Shown one piece after another: positions 1 through 7,220 of a stretch of 17,648 bases of DNA. Below the pieces are notes generated by a model, which worked only from the letters and a program-made list of their open reading frames with translations, had not been told where the DNA came from and searched no databases. This stretch comes from an uncultured Prevotella sp. GTDB lineage: Bacteria > Bacteroidota > Bacteroidia > Bacteroidales > Bacteroidaceae. The translations under genes were made by a program, and so were the position numbers. How positions within the stretch are numbered: the stretch's first letter is position 1; each line of letters begins with the position of its first letter. The stretch spans positions 1 through 17,648 of the forward strand of contig USDT01000044.1 of the NCBI GenBank assembly GCA_900553465.1, in the 5' to 3' direction.

Positions 1-2305
1 TAAGCACCTTTCCGGTCTGTGCAACATATATAACGTTGCTGTTATTCGGATCAGCTGCAATCCAAGCGTTTGTAAACTTTGCCGCAACCTTTGAGCCGTT
101 GGAACCATTCACCATAACAGTCTCAAAAGTATTGCCATTGTCTGTCGACTTGACAATTGTATGGTTGGTGTTCAGCACAAACAGTGTGGGTTTGTCGCCA
201 TCGCGGGTTATCGCGAAATCACGTGCACCTGTTCCTGCACCGCTCTCATCTACAGTATTTGCAGAGATGTTTATCGTCTTACGTCCGAAATCCTCTATAC
301 GGAAGAAAGACTGGGCGTTGTTTCCCGGATTGTGAATCAGATACCAGTATCCTGTGCAGACATCAGCCATCGAATAGCCTTCATACCAGGAGCTGAGCGA
401 TACGCCTTCAAGACCTCCGCCTCCGCTTCCGGAGAAATAGCATGTGCCGGCATAAGGATTAAGGAAAGCTTCCGTTCCCTCATATCCACGCCAGTTTCCC
501 CATCTGCCGTAACGGTATGTCTGTGCGTCCACGTCCTGCGTATTGCCGAGCATTGTCTGGTCGCCGAATTCATTTACCTTAATAGAATAATGCAGCTGAT
601 TGCCCATCGAGCTGTTTATGTTTGTCCATTCGTGGTTGTTGATGTTCTTGTCTTTTACGAGCAGACCGGCATCCGATCCACGGAATACTCGTCCGCTGCG
701 GTGAGAGACTATACAATGATTGTCTGCATTGTGTCGTGCACTGGTTGTTGTATAATACAGTCCGTCATCTGCTTTAGCCTTCAGACGGTTTCCCCAGGCA
801 AATTGCTGGAATGTATGTCCTCCGTCACTGCTTATTGCCGAACTCATGGAGCATCCGTACAGCCACTGTGGATCCTGGAAATTTACTCCAAAACCTCCGA
901 GCCATCCCCATGGTGACTCATTTCCGAAAGCAAGTCCGCTGCCTATGCCGTTTATAGGTTCCTGCAATGTACGCCATGTCTTTCCGCCGTCGTCTGAGCG
1001 ATAAACGGCTGAATATACACCATAGCTTACGTTACGCGATGCCGTTGCGAACCACATCTGCAGAGGATTGTTGGGATTAACCTCAAGGAATCCCTGAGTC
1101 GTAGCCTTAAACGGAAATTCGTTAACCTGACTATAGCGCAACTCTGTTCCGTCCTGATTATACACGTCGAATGTCATTCGCTTGATGTTGAAGCTGCCGT
1201 CGCTCTGCGGTGTAAGTCCGTCGTCAGAGTAATAAATGCTGCGCGAGGTCGGTATATATATAATATTGCGGTTCTCCGGATCGAACGCAAAGTTCTGGAA
1301 GAACGAGCCTTTCATTCCCGTTTCCGGATGAGTTTCCTTCATCTCATCAGGCAGTACAATCTGTTTCCATGTAACGCCCTTGTCCTCACTATACCAAAGC
1401 TGGCTGCTCAAATAATTAGAGCCCGACTGTAGTGCTCCGATGAATTTCAGTTTGCCAGACGCATCCTTAAACGCATATCCGCGCTTGAACGACTTATGCG
1501 TAGCGCCCGGAACTCTTGTCCAGCTCTGTCCGCCGTCTGTTGTTTCATAAACGGCAGTGCTGTTACCGTTCTTCATGAATGCGAAGAAATGATCCCAGTC
1601 GTCCGGATCTACTGGAATTGCCGAGTGAGCACATATCTTGCGGAACTCTCTGTCCGGTATTCTGTCCGTCACGCAGTCCCATGTCTTGCCAAGGTTGTCT
1701 GTACGGAATATTCCTCCTCCGTCAGGAATAACCATAAGAGCATCCGGATTGGTAGGATGAACTACAATCCAGTGTATTCTACCTGTATAAGGCTTCTGCT
1801 GCACCGGACGGAAATATCCCGGATTACGTCTGCCCTCCATTCGGTCGTTGGGCGTGTATGGTATTTCGGGGTAATACGCCTCCAGCTGTTTAGCATAAAG
1901 TCGTCTTACCGATTTCATTGTCTCTCCATAGTATGCGGTATCCACAAACTGATAGATTGAGTCGCCGCCCGGCGTGTGTCCATAGGCCGGCAGCCATTGC
2001 TTGGCATACATGCCATACTCGCGCGAACCGCGCACCTTGCTGCGGTTAGCCTTGATGTAACGGTCCATAATCTGCGTTATTTCCTGCGGATACCATCCGT
2101 CGCGTGCGAGCTTTATATAGACCTCGTCACCGAGCAAGTCTTCCTTCTTGACCTGTTCATAAGCAGAATCAGGTAATGTGGAAACAGCACGTTCCATTTT
2201 AGCGCGTTTCTTGTCGTTTACGTCTTTGTCATCGCTCAAATGAGCCTGCATAAACATAAGCGGTAAGAGAAACGCCAATAATCCTGTCAATCCTTTTTTT
2301 ACCAT
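1..2305 (-). CDS. Secreted Asp-box (BNR) beta-propeller protein, C-terminus beyond window
   Basis: The minus frame stays open from an ATG at 2305 to the window edge, giving 768 codons without a stop. It begins with a signal-peptide-like segment (MVKKGLTGLLAFLLPLMFMQA, split here as basic start MVKK then a hydrophobic run to about residue 21). Residues about 25-170 form a charged, probably helical region. The rest carries at least six Asp-box motifs (SxDxGxTW type): TDNLGKTW at 202, TTDGGQSW at 255, SEDKGVTW at 306, SDDGGKTW at 437, SSDGGHTF at 492 and STDNGNTF at 720. Phrases such as 'DPENRNIIY' and 'DPNNSNVIY' precede blades, as in sialidases, GH74 xyloglucanases and VPS10/sortilin propellers. 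Asp-boxes are structural, so they do not identify a substrate. The protein is probably exported to the periplasm or surface. A glycosidase role is possible but I see no family-specific catalytic residues. The C-terminus, where a type IX sorting domain might lie, is missing. Confidence 0.9.
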   Translation of the reverse strand, partial: MVKKGLTGLLAFLLPLMFMQAHLSDDKDVNDKKRAKMERAVSTLPDSAYEQVKKEDLLGDEVYIKLARDGWYPQEITQIMDRYIKANRSKVRGSREYGMYAKQWLPAYGHTPGGDSIYQFVDTAYYGETMKSVRRLYAKQLEAYYPEIPYTPNDRMEGRRNPGYFRPVQQKPYTGRIHWIVVHPTNPDALMVIPDGGGIFRTDNLGKTWDCVTDRIPDREFRKICAHSAIPVDPDDWDHFFAFMKNGNSTAVYETTDGGQSWTRVPGATHKSFKRGYAFKDASGKLKFIGALQSGSNYLSSQLWYSEDKGVTWKQIVLPDEMKETHPETGMKGSFFQNFAFDPENRNIIYIPTSRSIYYSDDGLTPQSDGSFNIKRMTFDVYNQDGTELRYSQVNEFPFKATTQGFLEVNPNNPLQMWFATASRNVSYGVYSAVYRSDDGGKTWRTLQEPINGIGSGLAFGNESPWGWLGGFGVNFQDPQWLYGCSMSSAISSDGGHTFQQFAWGNRLKAKADDGLYYTTTSARHNADNHCIVSHRSGRVFRGSDAGLLVKDKNINNHEWTNINSSMGNQLHYSIKVNEFGDQTMLGNTQDVDAQTYRYGRWGNWRGYEGTEAFLNPYAGTCYFSGSGGGGLEGVSLSSWYEGYSMADVCTGYWYLIHNPGNNAQSFFRIEDFGRKTINISANTVDESGAGTGARDFAITRDGDKPTLFVLNTNHTIVKSTDNGNTFETVMVNGSNGSKVAAKFTNAWIAADPNNSNVIYVAQTGKVL

Positions 2306-2377
2306 AGTACCTTCATTCCTGTTTATAAAATCTTAATCTTTTAATATATGTTATCCTTTCCGGTAAAAACCGGACGG

Positions 2378-2385
2378 CAAATATA
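2378..2385 (-). promoter_or_regulatory. Bacteroidetes -7 box for the Asp-box protein
   Basis: The minus strand reads TATATTTG, an exact match to the Bacteroidetes -7 consensus TAnnTTTG, about 73 bp upstream of the ATG. No clear TTTG is seen at the -33 position. The predicted leader begins with a small perfect hairpin, CCGGT-AAAA-ACCGG at 2360-2373 as read on the plus strand. Confidence 0.45.
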
Positions 2386-2784
2386 TACCATTTCATCTGA
2401 ATTAAAAAGAAAAATCGGACACATTTGTTATATATTAATATATTTTTTATTTTTTATTCTATTTTAAAAACATTTATACATTTACGCTTTTTCGGTAAAT
2501 GTGTTATATTTTCTGTGCCTTTGCAGTATGGTGTTTATATTTCTTTAAATCAAAATAAATATACGGGTATCTGGTGAATTTTTTAAAACAATAGGGCTTG
2601 ATTTATGTCAAATAGAAATTATGGAGAATTTCTGAGTGCAAATGATGAATAATTTACGGATAACATTAATTAACATTTTGGACTGTATGTTTATTCAAAT
2701 AATATACCTTCTCTTGATGTAAATCATCTAAAATTGATATTTAAAATGCAAATTAAATAATAAAGATTAAAAAAGGAACTTCTA

Positions 2785-2816
2785 TTTCTTTTTTATACAT
2801 TTATAATATATATTTG
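2785..2816 (+). promoter_or_regulatory. Bacteroidetes promoter for the small protein and receptor
   Basis: A TATATTTG -7 box (2809-2816), matching TAnnTTTG, is followed by GCACC as in many Bacteroidales promoters. A weak -33 match, TTTC at 2785-2788, lies 20 bp upstream. The start site would fall near 2823, about 20 nt before the ATG at 2844. Confidence 0.55.
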
Positions 2817-2843
2817 CACCCCGAACATTAAAACATTTAAATT

Positions 2844-3047
2844 ATGAAGATGAAAAAAGAATACATTTCACCCTCGGTTCAAGTGTTGCAGGTTGTTGTT
2901 GATAACATTCTGAGCGGAAGCGCCGGTGGTGAAGACTTTGGTGATATGAACCCGTTGCCTCCAGGTCCCGGTCGGTACAGTTACAATGACTACGAAGAAG
3001 AATCCGACGAAGCCGTTTACAGCAAAACCAACGTCTGGGGATATTGA
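2844..3047 (+). CDS. 67-residue acidic small protein with a YISPSVQVL/ILSGS leader-like N-terminus
   Basis: The ORF starts 28 nt after a good -7 box and ends 71 nt before the receptor ATG, so the two are probably co-transcribed. The N-terminus (MKMKKEYISPSVQVLQVVV) is basic then amphipathic and runs into DNILSGSAGG at residues 20-29. The rest is acidic and Gly/Pro/Tyr-rich: NPLPPGPG near 36-43, EEESDEA near 51-57, ending NVWGY. Bacteroidales genomes carry many short proteins of this general form (lysine start, Y-x-P-S/T-x-x-V, then a hydrophobic stretch and LxGS) with no settled function; that comparison is from memory, not a search. The Gly-Gly after a conserved-looking leader resembles precursors cut by C39-type proteases, but no peptidase, exporter or modifying enzyme lies in the window. 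It could also be a lipoprotein-independent exported peptide or a regulator of the receptor. Function is unknown. Confidence 0.7.
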   Translation: MKMKKEYISPSVQVLQVVVDNILSGSAGGEDFGDMNPLPPGPGRYSYNDYEEESDEAVYSKTNVWGY

Positions 3048-3118
3048 CCGGCTTGCGTTTTCAGGATATTAATATCAGCACACAGGATAACAACTTATTT
3101 ATAGCACAATATTTTTAT

Positions 3119-5377
3119 ATGAGAAACATCATGTTGGCAGCTTGTCTTGCGGCATGCTGTTATTCTTCTGCTTATGCAGGAAAAGCTGACAGTCTGGATA
3201 TATTCCGTACTGTCGATCTGCGTGAGGTGATAGTTTCTGTCAACCGTGAACAGACACGTAAGATAAACACTCCGCAGCACATTGTGAGCGTTCCCAAAAG
3301 CTACATCGATTACGCCAACAAGCAGTCTACGGCCGACTTGCTCGGTGAAACCGGTCAGGTGCTTGTGCAGAAGAGCCAGCAGGGTGGGGGCAGCCCCATA
3401 CTCCGTGGCTTTGAGGCGTCGCGCATCCTTCTTGTTGTTGATGGCATAAGGATGAACAATCTTATATACAGAAGCGGTCATCTGCAGAACTGTCTTACCG
3501 TCGATCAGTTTGCATTGAAAAACATGGAAGTACTTTTCGGACCGTCGTCGCTCAACTACGGTTCCGACGCTTTGGGCGGAACAATCGTGTTCAACACGCT
3601 GTCGCCTACACTTGCCACCGGCGGAGCATCCTCCACAAGCGAGGGACATGCTGTCGTGAGATACGGCAGTGCCAACAATGAAGGTACGGCGCATGTGGAT
3701 TTCAATTACGGTACGGATAAGTTCGCCTCGCTCACATCGTTCACGTTCAGCAACTTCGGTGATCTTCGTGCCGGAACCAATCGCAATCCGTTCCTGCCCG
3801 ATGATGATAATTATATAAAAAGCGACATCTACGTTCAGCCGCAGAACGGCAAGGACGACATCCTGTTGTATAACGACAAACCGCAGCTACAGAAGCGTTC
3901 GGGTTATCTGCAGTACGATTTCATGCAGAAACTGCTCTACAAGCCTAATGCCCGACAGTCGCACATGATAAATTTCCAGCTGTCAAACACCAACGACTTC
4001 AACCGCTACGACCGTCTGAGCGTCACCGAGATGAAGGACGGTGATTTGCGACCTAAGTTTGCCGAGTGGTACTACGGTCCGCAGTTCCGCCTCATGGCTG
4101 CCTATCAGTATGACGGGCGCGAGCAGCTCGGAGCCGACAAGGTACATCTTACTTTGGCCTATCAGAACGTGAAGGAGAGCCGCCACGACCGCAAGTTCCA
4201 GAAAGAAGAACTGTACAACAACTGGGAGAACGTGAACATTGTATCGCTCAACAGCGATTGGATAAAGTATATGGACAGCCATAAACTGCACCTCGGTATC
4301 GACGGTACGCTGAGTTTTCTGAAGTCAACAGCCAACACCGAGAACGTGCTTACGGGCGAAACATCATACAATACCACACGCTATCCCGACGGCCATAACA
4401 GCATGCACACCATCGAAGCGTTTGCCACCCATGTGTGGAACATCAGTCCGGAATGGAGCATGCACGACGGCATCCGCCTTGGCTATGCCACCACATATTC
4501 CAGTGTGCTCGACGTGGAGGAGTTCCCCTTCTTCGGTGGCGACAGCCAGCGCAAGAACAATCTGACATATAGTGCGGCATTCGGTATGAACTGGCTGCCT
4601 ACAAAGACATGGAAGATAGCTATGTCGGCATCCACTGCCTACCGCGTTCCGAACATCGACAACACTTCAAAAGTGTTCGACTCAAAGGTCAGCACCGTGA
4701 CAATACCCAACAAGGACATACGTCCGGAGAAGACCGTTTCGCTCGACCTTAACATAACGAAGCACATCGACAATGTGCTGACATGGGAGAACGTGATATA
4801 CGGCACCTACTATTTCGATGCCATAACCACCGCGCGCGGCACGTTCATGGGCGACAGTCAGATGGAATATCAGGGCGAGATGTGCGACGTCTATACATAC
4901 ACCAACGCCAAGAAGGCGGCGCTCTGGGGCTTTTCTTCAAGCCTTACTGCCACTCCGTCGCGCCAGACCGAGCTTTATGCTTCGTTCAATTATACCTACG
5001 GCCGCATACTCGGAGGCGAGAAGAAACAGCCGCTCGACCACATACCGCCAATCTACGGACGTGTAGGTGCGGCATGGCTCACGGCTGACGGTCGCGGACG
5101 TTTCGACATGTATGCCCTCTATAACGGCAAGAAATCGGTTGACGACTACAACATGGACGGCGAGGACAACATCGACTACGCCACCGTGAAGGGTGCCGAC
5201 GGCGAGGGCATGCCGGCATGGTTCACGCTCAACCTCAAAGGCAGCTACACCATTAACCGTTACATCGCCCTGCAGGCAGGCGTGGAGAACATACTCGACA
5301 CCGAGTACCGCGTGTTCTCATCGGGCATCAATGCTCCCGGCCGCAATGTCTATGCAGCCGTCAGAATGACGTTCTGA
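3119..5377 (+). CDS. TonB-dependent outer-membrane receptor (hemin/siderophore-type architecture)
   Basis: The protein has 752 residues and imports a ligand across the outer membrane using TonB energy. It starts with a signal peptide (residues 1-20, MRNIMLAACLAACCYSSAYA). A TonB-box-like DLREVIVS follows at 33-40. The plug spans about 45-165, with GGGSPILRGFEASRILLVVD near 90-108 and GPSSLNYGSDALGGTIVF at 141-158. The remainder is a beta-barrel ending in the usual terminal aromatic strand (AAVRMTF). There is no N-terminal carboxypeptidase-regulatory domain and no SusD partner next door, so a SusC role is unlikely. The barrel has YRVPN at 508-512 and NKDIRPE at 531-537, where heme receptors of the HmuR type have FRAP/YRAP and NPDL motifs, but no histidine lies between them. 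The ligand is therefore uncertain. A longer reading from a TTG at 3044 is possible, but the ATG at 3119 directly precedes the signal peptide. Confidence 0.93.
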   Translation: MRNIMLAACLAACCYSSAYAGKADSLDIFRTVDLREVIVSVNREQTRKINTPQHIVSVPKSYIDYANKQSTADLLGETGQVLVQKSQQGGGSPILRGFEASRILLVVDGIRMNNLIYRSGHLQNCLTVDQFALKNMEVLFGPSSLNYGSDALGGTIVFNTLSPTLATGGASSTSEGHAVVRYGSANNEGTAHVDFNYGTDKFASLTSFTFSNFGDLRAGTNRNPFLPDDDNYIKSDIYVQPQNGKDDILLYNDKPQLQKRSGYLQYDFMQKLLYKPNARQSHMINFQLSNTNDFNRYDRLSVTEMKDGDLRPKFAEWYYGPQFRLMAAYQYDGREQLGADKVHLTLAYQNVKESRHDRKFQKEELYNNWENVNIVSLNSDWIKYMDSHKLHLGIDGTLSFLKSTANTENVLTGETSYNTTRYPDGHNSMHTIEAFATHVWNISPEWSMHDGIRLGYATTYSSVLDVEEFPFFGGDSQRKNNLTYSAAFGMNWLPTKTWKIAMSASTAYRVPNIDNTSKVFDSKVSTVTIPNKDIRPEKTVSLDLNITKHIDNVLTWENVIYGTYYFDAITTARGTFMGDSQMEYQGEMCDVYTYTNAKKAALWGFSSSLTATPSRQTELYASFNYTYGRILGGEKKQPLDHIPPIYGRVGAAWLTADGRGRFDMYALYNGKKSVDDYNMDGEDNIDYATVKGADGEGMPAWFTLNLKGSYTINRYIALQAGVENILDTEYRVFSSGINAPGRNVYAAVRMTF

Positions 5378-5429
5378 CGCATATAATCGCAGGCACAAAC
5401 ATTTTCTATATATTCATAGTTTTTTGTCA

Positions 5430-5495
5430 GAGGTGGAGATGTATCAGGTCTTCCGTATTAACGGATAAGGCTGATATGTTTCCACCTCATTTTTT
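5430..5495 (+). terminator. Long hairpin terminator after the TonB receptor
   Basis: GAGGTGGA (5430-5437) pairs with TCCACCTC (5481-5488), followed by ATTTTTTA. The stem continues inward through five pairs that include G-U wobbles (5438-5442 with 5476-5480) and then ATCAG/CTGAT, giving about 18 bp. An inner TCCGT-ATTA-ACGGA hairpin sits in the loop. It lies 53 nt after the receptor stop. Confidence 0.8.
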
Positions 5496-5640
5496 ATGGT
5501 GTGCTGTTATGCCAGGAACGCTGTGGCATGGCGCTTTTCACGATTCACCCGGTAAACAGTGTAAGAACAATGAAAAAACATTGGTGCAGAGGAAACGCAT
5601 GCTTTCAGTTTATCAGATAAAATAATCCCATTATTTTCAT

Positions 5641-5690
5641 AGCGCGTCATATCAATGTTTTTTTAAGCGCGATATCAGCATTTTTAAAGA
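5641..5690 (-). repeat. Two diverged units related to the 22-bp repeat family
   Basis: Two imperfect copies offset by 25 bp both begin AGCGCG on the plus strand (5641 and 5666) and continue with ATATCA then a T-run. Read on the minus strand, one copy contains AAAAATGCTGATATCGCGCT, which resembles a unit of the array at 12393 (AAAAAGTCAATATCGCGTTA). The relation is suggestive rather than certain. Confidence 0.4.
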
Positions 5691-5813
5691 AAACCCGCGG
5701 GACCACTTACGGTTTTTCTTGACTTTTTTTTGACAAAATAAATTCGGAAAATAGGCGTGAGGGAATGTTAAATCCGGTGTAATAAAGTGCATTTCGGGCG
5801 GTACCGTCTTTTG

Positions 5814-5989
5814 ATATACCTTATAGCGTAGTCAGAAAGGGTTCATATTGCGTTCTGATAATGCCCGTTTCGTGGTCCGGTTAAGCCTATGTTAGGGTGT
5901 GATATGGTGCATTTCAGCCCCTGAAACGGGCTATATCGCATGCTGAAATGGTGCTTATTGCAAAGCGATAAAATATCCTTTAAGCGCAA
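5814..5989 (+). repeat. Degenerate 22-bp tandem array, about 8 units
   Basis: Eight consecutive 22-bp units align without gaps, with unit starts at 5814, 5836, 5858, 5880, 5902, 5924, 5946 and 5968. The shared pattern is an A-rich start, then G-rich GGTGC or GGGCT, then ATNTCGCA or TTTCnn, and an end in CTG or CG. Clear examples begin ATATGGTGCATTTCAG (5902), AAACGGGCTATATCGC (5924) and AAATGGTGCTTATTGC (5946). Units are diverged, and the outer ones (5814, 5880, 5968) match weakly. There are no spacers, so this is not a CRISPR array. TTTCAG-CCC-CTGAAA at the 5902/5924 junction can form a hairpin. The array lies between convergent transcription units. Confidence 0.65.
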
Positions 5990-6429
5990 GCTATTGACAT
6001 TCAGTATTTTATAAAAGTCTCTCGTAATTCGTGTATTTGCGTCCGACGGAGAGTCAGCCTGCAAATATTCGTTTATTTTTCGGGGTAGAACGGGAAACTC
6101 TGGCGTAAAAATCAAAATCCGGTTACAATCTGAAAGTTGCCTGTATTGACTTCATTTCAGCAGGCGAGAACAATGCTTATTCTGTCTTAAAACCTCAGTT
6201 CTTATATAAACCAATTTCCATTTAATATCTATCGGTCCTTTTTCTTTCTATGCGTTTTCCGTTTTCTGATAGTTTGTCGTCTTTAATTTTTACTTCCAGA
6301 CGAGAATGAATATTCCGTTCCGAAGGGTAGGGCGTGTCGGGATCGGTTTATGCGAGATTGTCGTACTGACACCGGTTTCACGGGCGTTTACCGCAGCAGG
6401 ACATTGCAAAATACATTTTCAAAATATAA

Positions 6430-6456
6430 GGGAGGGGCTTTTCTGCCTCTCCCTTT
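6430..6456. terminator. Bidirectional terminator between the thiamine operon and the plus strand
   Basis: GGGAGGGGC (6430-6438) pairs with GCCTCTCCC (6445-6453) through 9 bp with one G-U, around a TTTTCT loop. On the plus strand it is followed by TTTCTTGTT; on the minus strand by TTATATTTTG. It lies about 80 nt beyond the stop of the last thiamine gene, so its likeliest job is to end that operon. Confidence 0.7.
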
Positions 6457-6533
6457 CTTGTTCACCGTTATTGTTATTTGGTATATGTTTATATACTATG
6501 GAGTTATAAGTATAATATATATGCGTATTCTGC

Positions 6534-7142
6534 CTATTCAACTTTGTCCGTCATCTCTTTCTTAATCCTAATCAGCATATCTGTCTGTTCGTTTTCCGGC
6601 AAGTGGGCGAGATTATTCACGCATCCCAACATGGCTGCTCCTCCGAATTGTAACGATTTGAGATATTCGATTTTATCCGGTGTTACGCCGCCGAGAGCAA
6701 TTACTTTTTTGTCTATTATACCACGGGCCGCTACCTTTTTTAATGTAATATCGTTAAATGCGGACGAGTATCCTTGTTTGGATATGCTGTCGAATATTGG
6801 ACTTAAAAATACATAATCACAGACAGGTTTGTATTTTTCTACTTCTTCCAGTGAGTGGCACGAACGGCTGATGTGGCCATGGTAATCGGTGGGGATGTCG
6901 CTTCGGCGTGCGTTTAGGTGTATGCCGTGCAGACCGTATTGTGTGGCGAGCTCGAAGAAATCGTGTATTATTATGTGCCTGTAATCCTCTTCCGGCATCT
7001 GGTCGAGTAGTCTTGAGCAGTCATCCGCGGTTGCACCGGGCTTGCGAAGGTGTATATAATCAACGCCGCAGGCTATCAGACGGTGAAGGAATGACGCCTC
7101 ACCGATAAAGAAAGAAGGAGATGTGACTACAATCCAAAGCAT
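6534..7142 (-). CDS. ThiE/TenI-family protein (second thiamine-phosphate-synthase-like protein)
   Basis: A 202-residue TIM-barrel protein of the ThiE/TenI superfamily, last gene of the thiamine operon. Family landmarks are YIHLRKP (29-35), IIHDFFELA (58-66, matching the INDRxDLA loop), GIHLN (73-77), SCHSLEEV (94-101), DYVFLSPIFDSISKQGY (109-125) and ALGGVTP (149-155). In canonical ThiE the loop after GVHLG carries a metal-binding acid (GQ-D/E-D); here it reads LNARRSD with a two-residue shift, so that ligand may be lost. The upstream ThiD-ThiE fusion keeps this motif (HLGKNDMP). I infer that the fusion is the main TMP synthase. This protein may be a TenI-like accessory or tautomerase, or a weak synthase; TenI's own catalytic His position reads LSP here, so that role is not proven. 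It is separated from thi4 by 78 nt containing a strong hairpin. Confidence 0.9.
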   Translation of the reverse strand: MLWIVVTSPSFFIGEASFLHRLIACGVDYIHLRKPGATADDCSRLLDQMPEEDYRHIIIHDFFELATQYGLHGIHLNARRSDIPTDYHGHISRSCHSLEEVEKYKPVCDYVFLSPIFDSISKQGYSSAFNDITLKKVAARGIIDKKVIALGGVTPDKIEYLKSLQFGGAAMLGCVNNLAHLPENEQTDMLIRIKKEMTDKVE

Positions 7143-7175
7143 TTTCAGGGTATTGTAAGTATTGGTTTTGAAAAG

Positions 7176-7210
7176 CTCCGGACACCGATAGTGTCGGTCG
7201 GTGCCCGGAG
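7176..7210 (-). other. Intercistronic hairpin between thi4 and the ThiE/TenI gene
   Basis: On the plus strand CTCCGG-A-CACCGA (7176-7188) pairs with TCGGTG-C-CCGGAG (7198-7210), a 12-bp stem with one mismatch and a 9-nt loop. On the transcribed minus strand it is followed by CTTTTC only, a short U-run. It could be an attenuator that lowers expression of the last gene, or an RNA-stabilising or processing element. Confidence 0.7.
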
Positions 7211-7220
7211 TTGTTGGTTA

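Larger units (their letters stand above)
2306..2843. other. AT-rich divergent intergenic region
   Basis: This 538-bp spacer separates the minus-strand propeller gene from the plus-strand small protein and receptor. It is strongly AT-rich, full of stop codons in all frames, and has no ORF I would defend. It holds a -7 promoter box at each end facing outward (2378-2385 minus; 2809-2816 plus). I see no other structured element between them. Confidence 0.7.
5496..6429. other. Long convergent spacer without a convincing gene
   Basis: About 930 bp between the receptor terminator and the thiamine operon terminator. It contains the 22-bp periodic array (5814-5989), a related pair of units (5641-5690), and a CCCGCGGG palindrome near 5694. 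A 90-codon minus ORF at 5843-6115 runs through the array. Because 22 is not a multiple of three and the repeat drifts through all frames, I regard that ORF as probably accidental. The stretch 6126-6429 shows no repeat or gene that I can support. Confidence 0.55.

Noticed and set aside
161..916. 251-codon plus-strand ORF
   Set aside because: It is antisense to the continuous Asp-box frame, which has clear motifs; this is a shadow ORF.
3044..3118. TTG start extending the TonB receptor by 25 residues
   Set aside because: The extension would put hydrophilic residues before an otherwise normal signal peptide.
3095..3694. 199-codon minus-strand ORF
   Set aside because: It is opposite the signal peptide and plug of the TonB receptor; no family features.
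5843..6115. 90-codon minus-strand ORF across the repeat array
   Set aside because: It runs through the 22-bp array, whose period is not a multiple of three, and no promoter or family feature supports it.
6306..6565. Overlapping short plus-strand ORFs near the thiamine operon end
   Set aside because: They cross the terminator hairpin at 6430-6453 and show no protein-like constraint.
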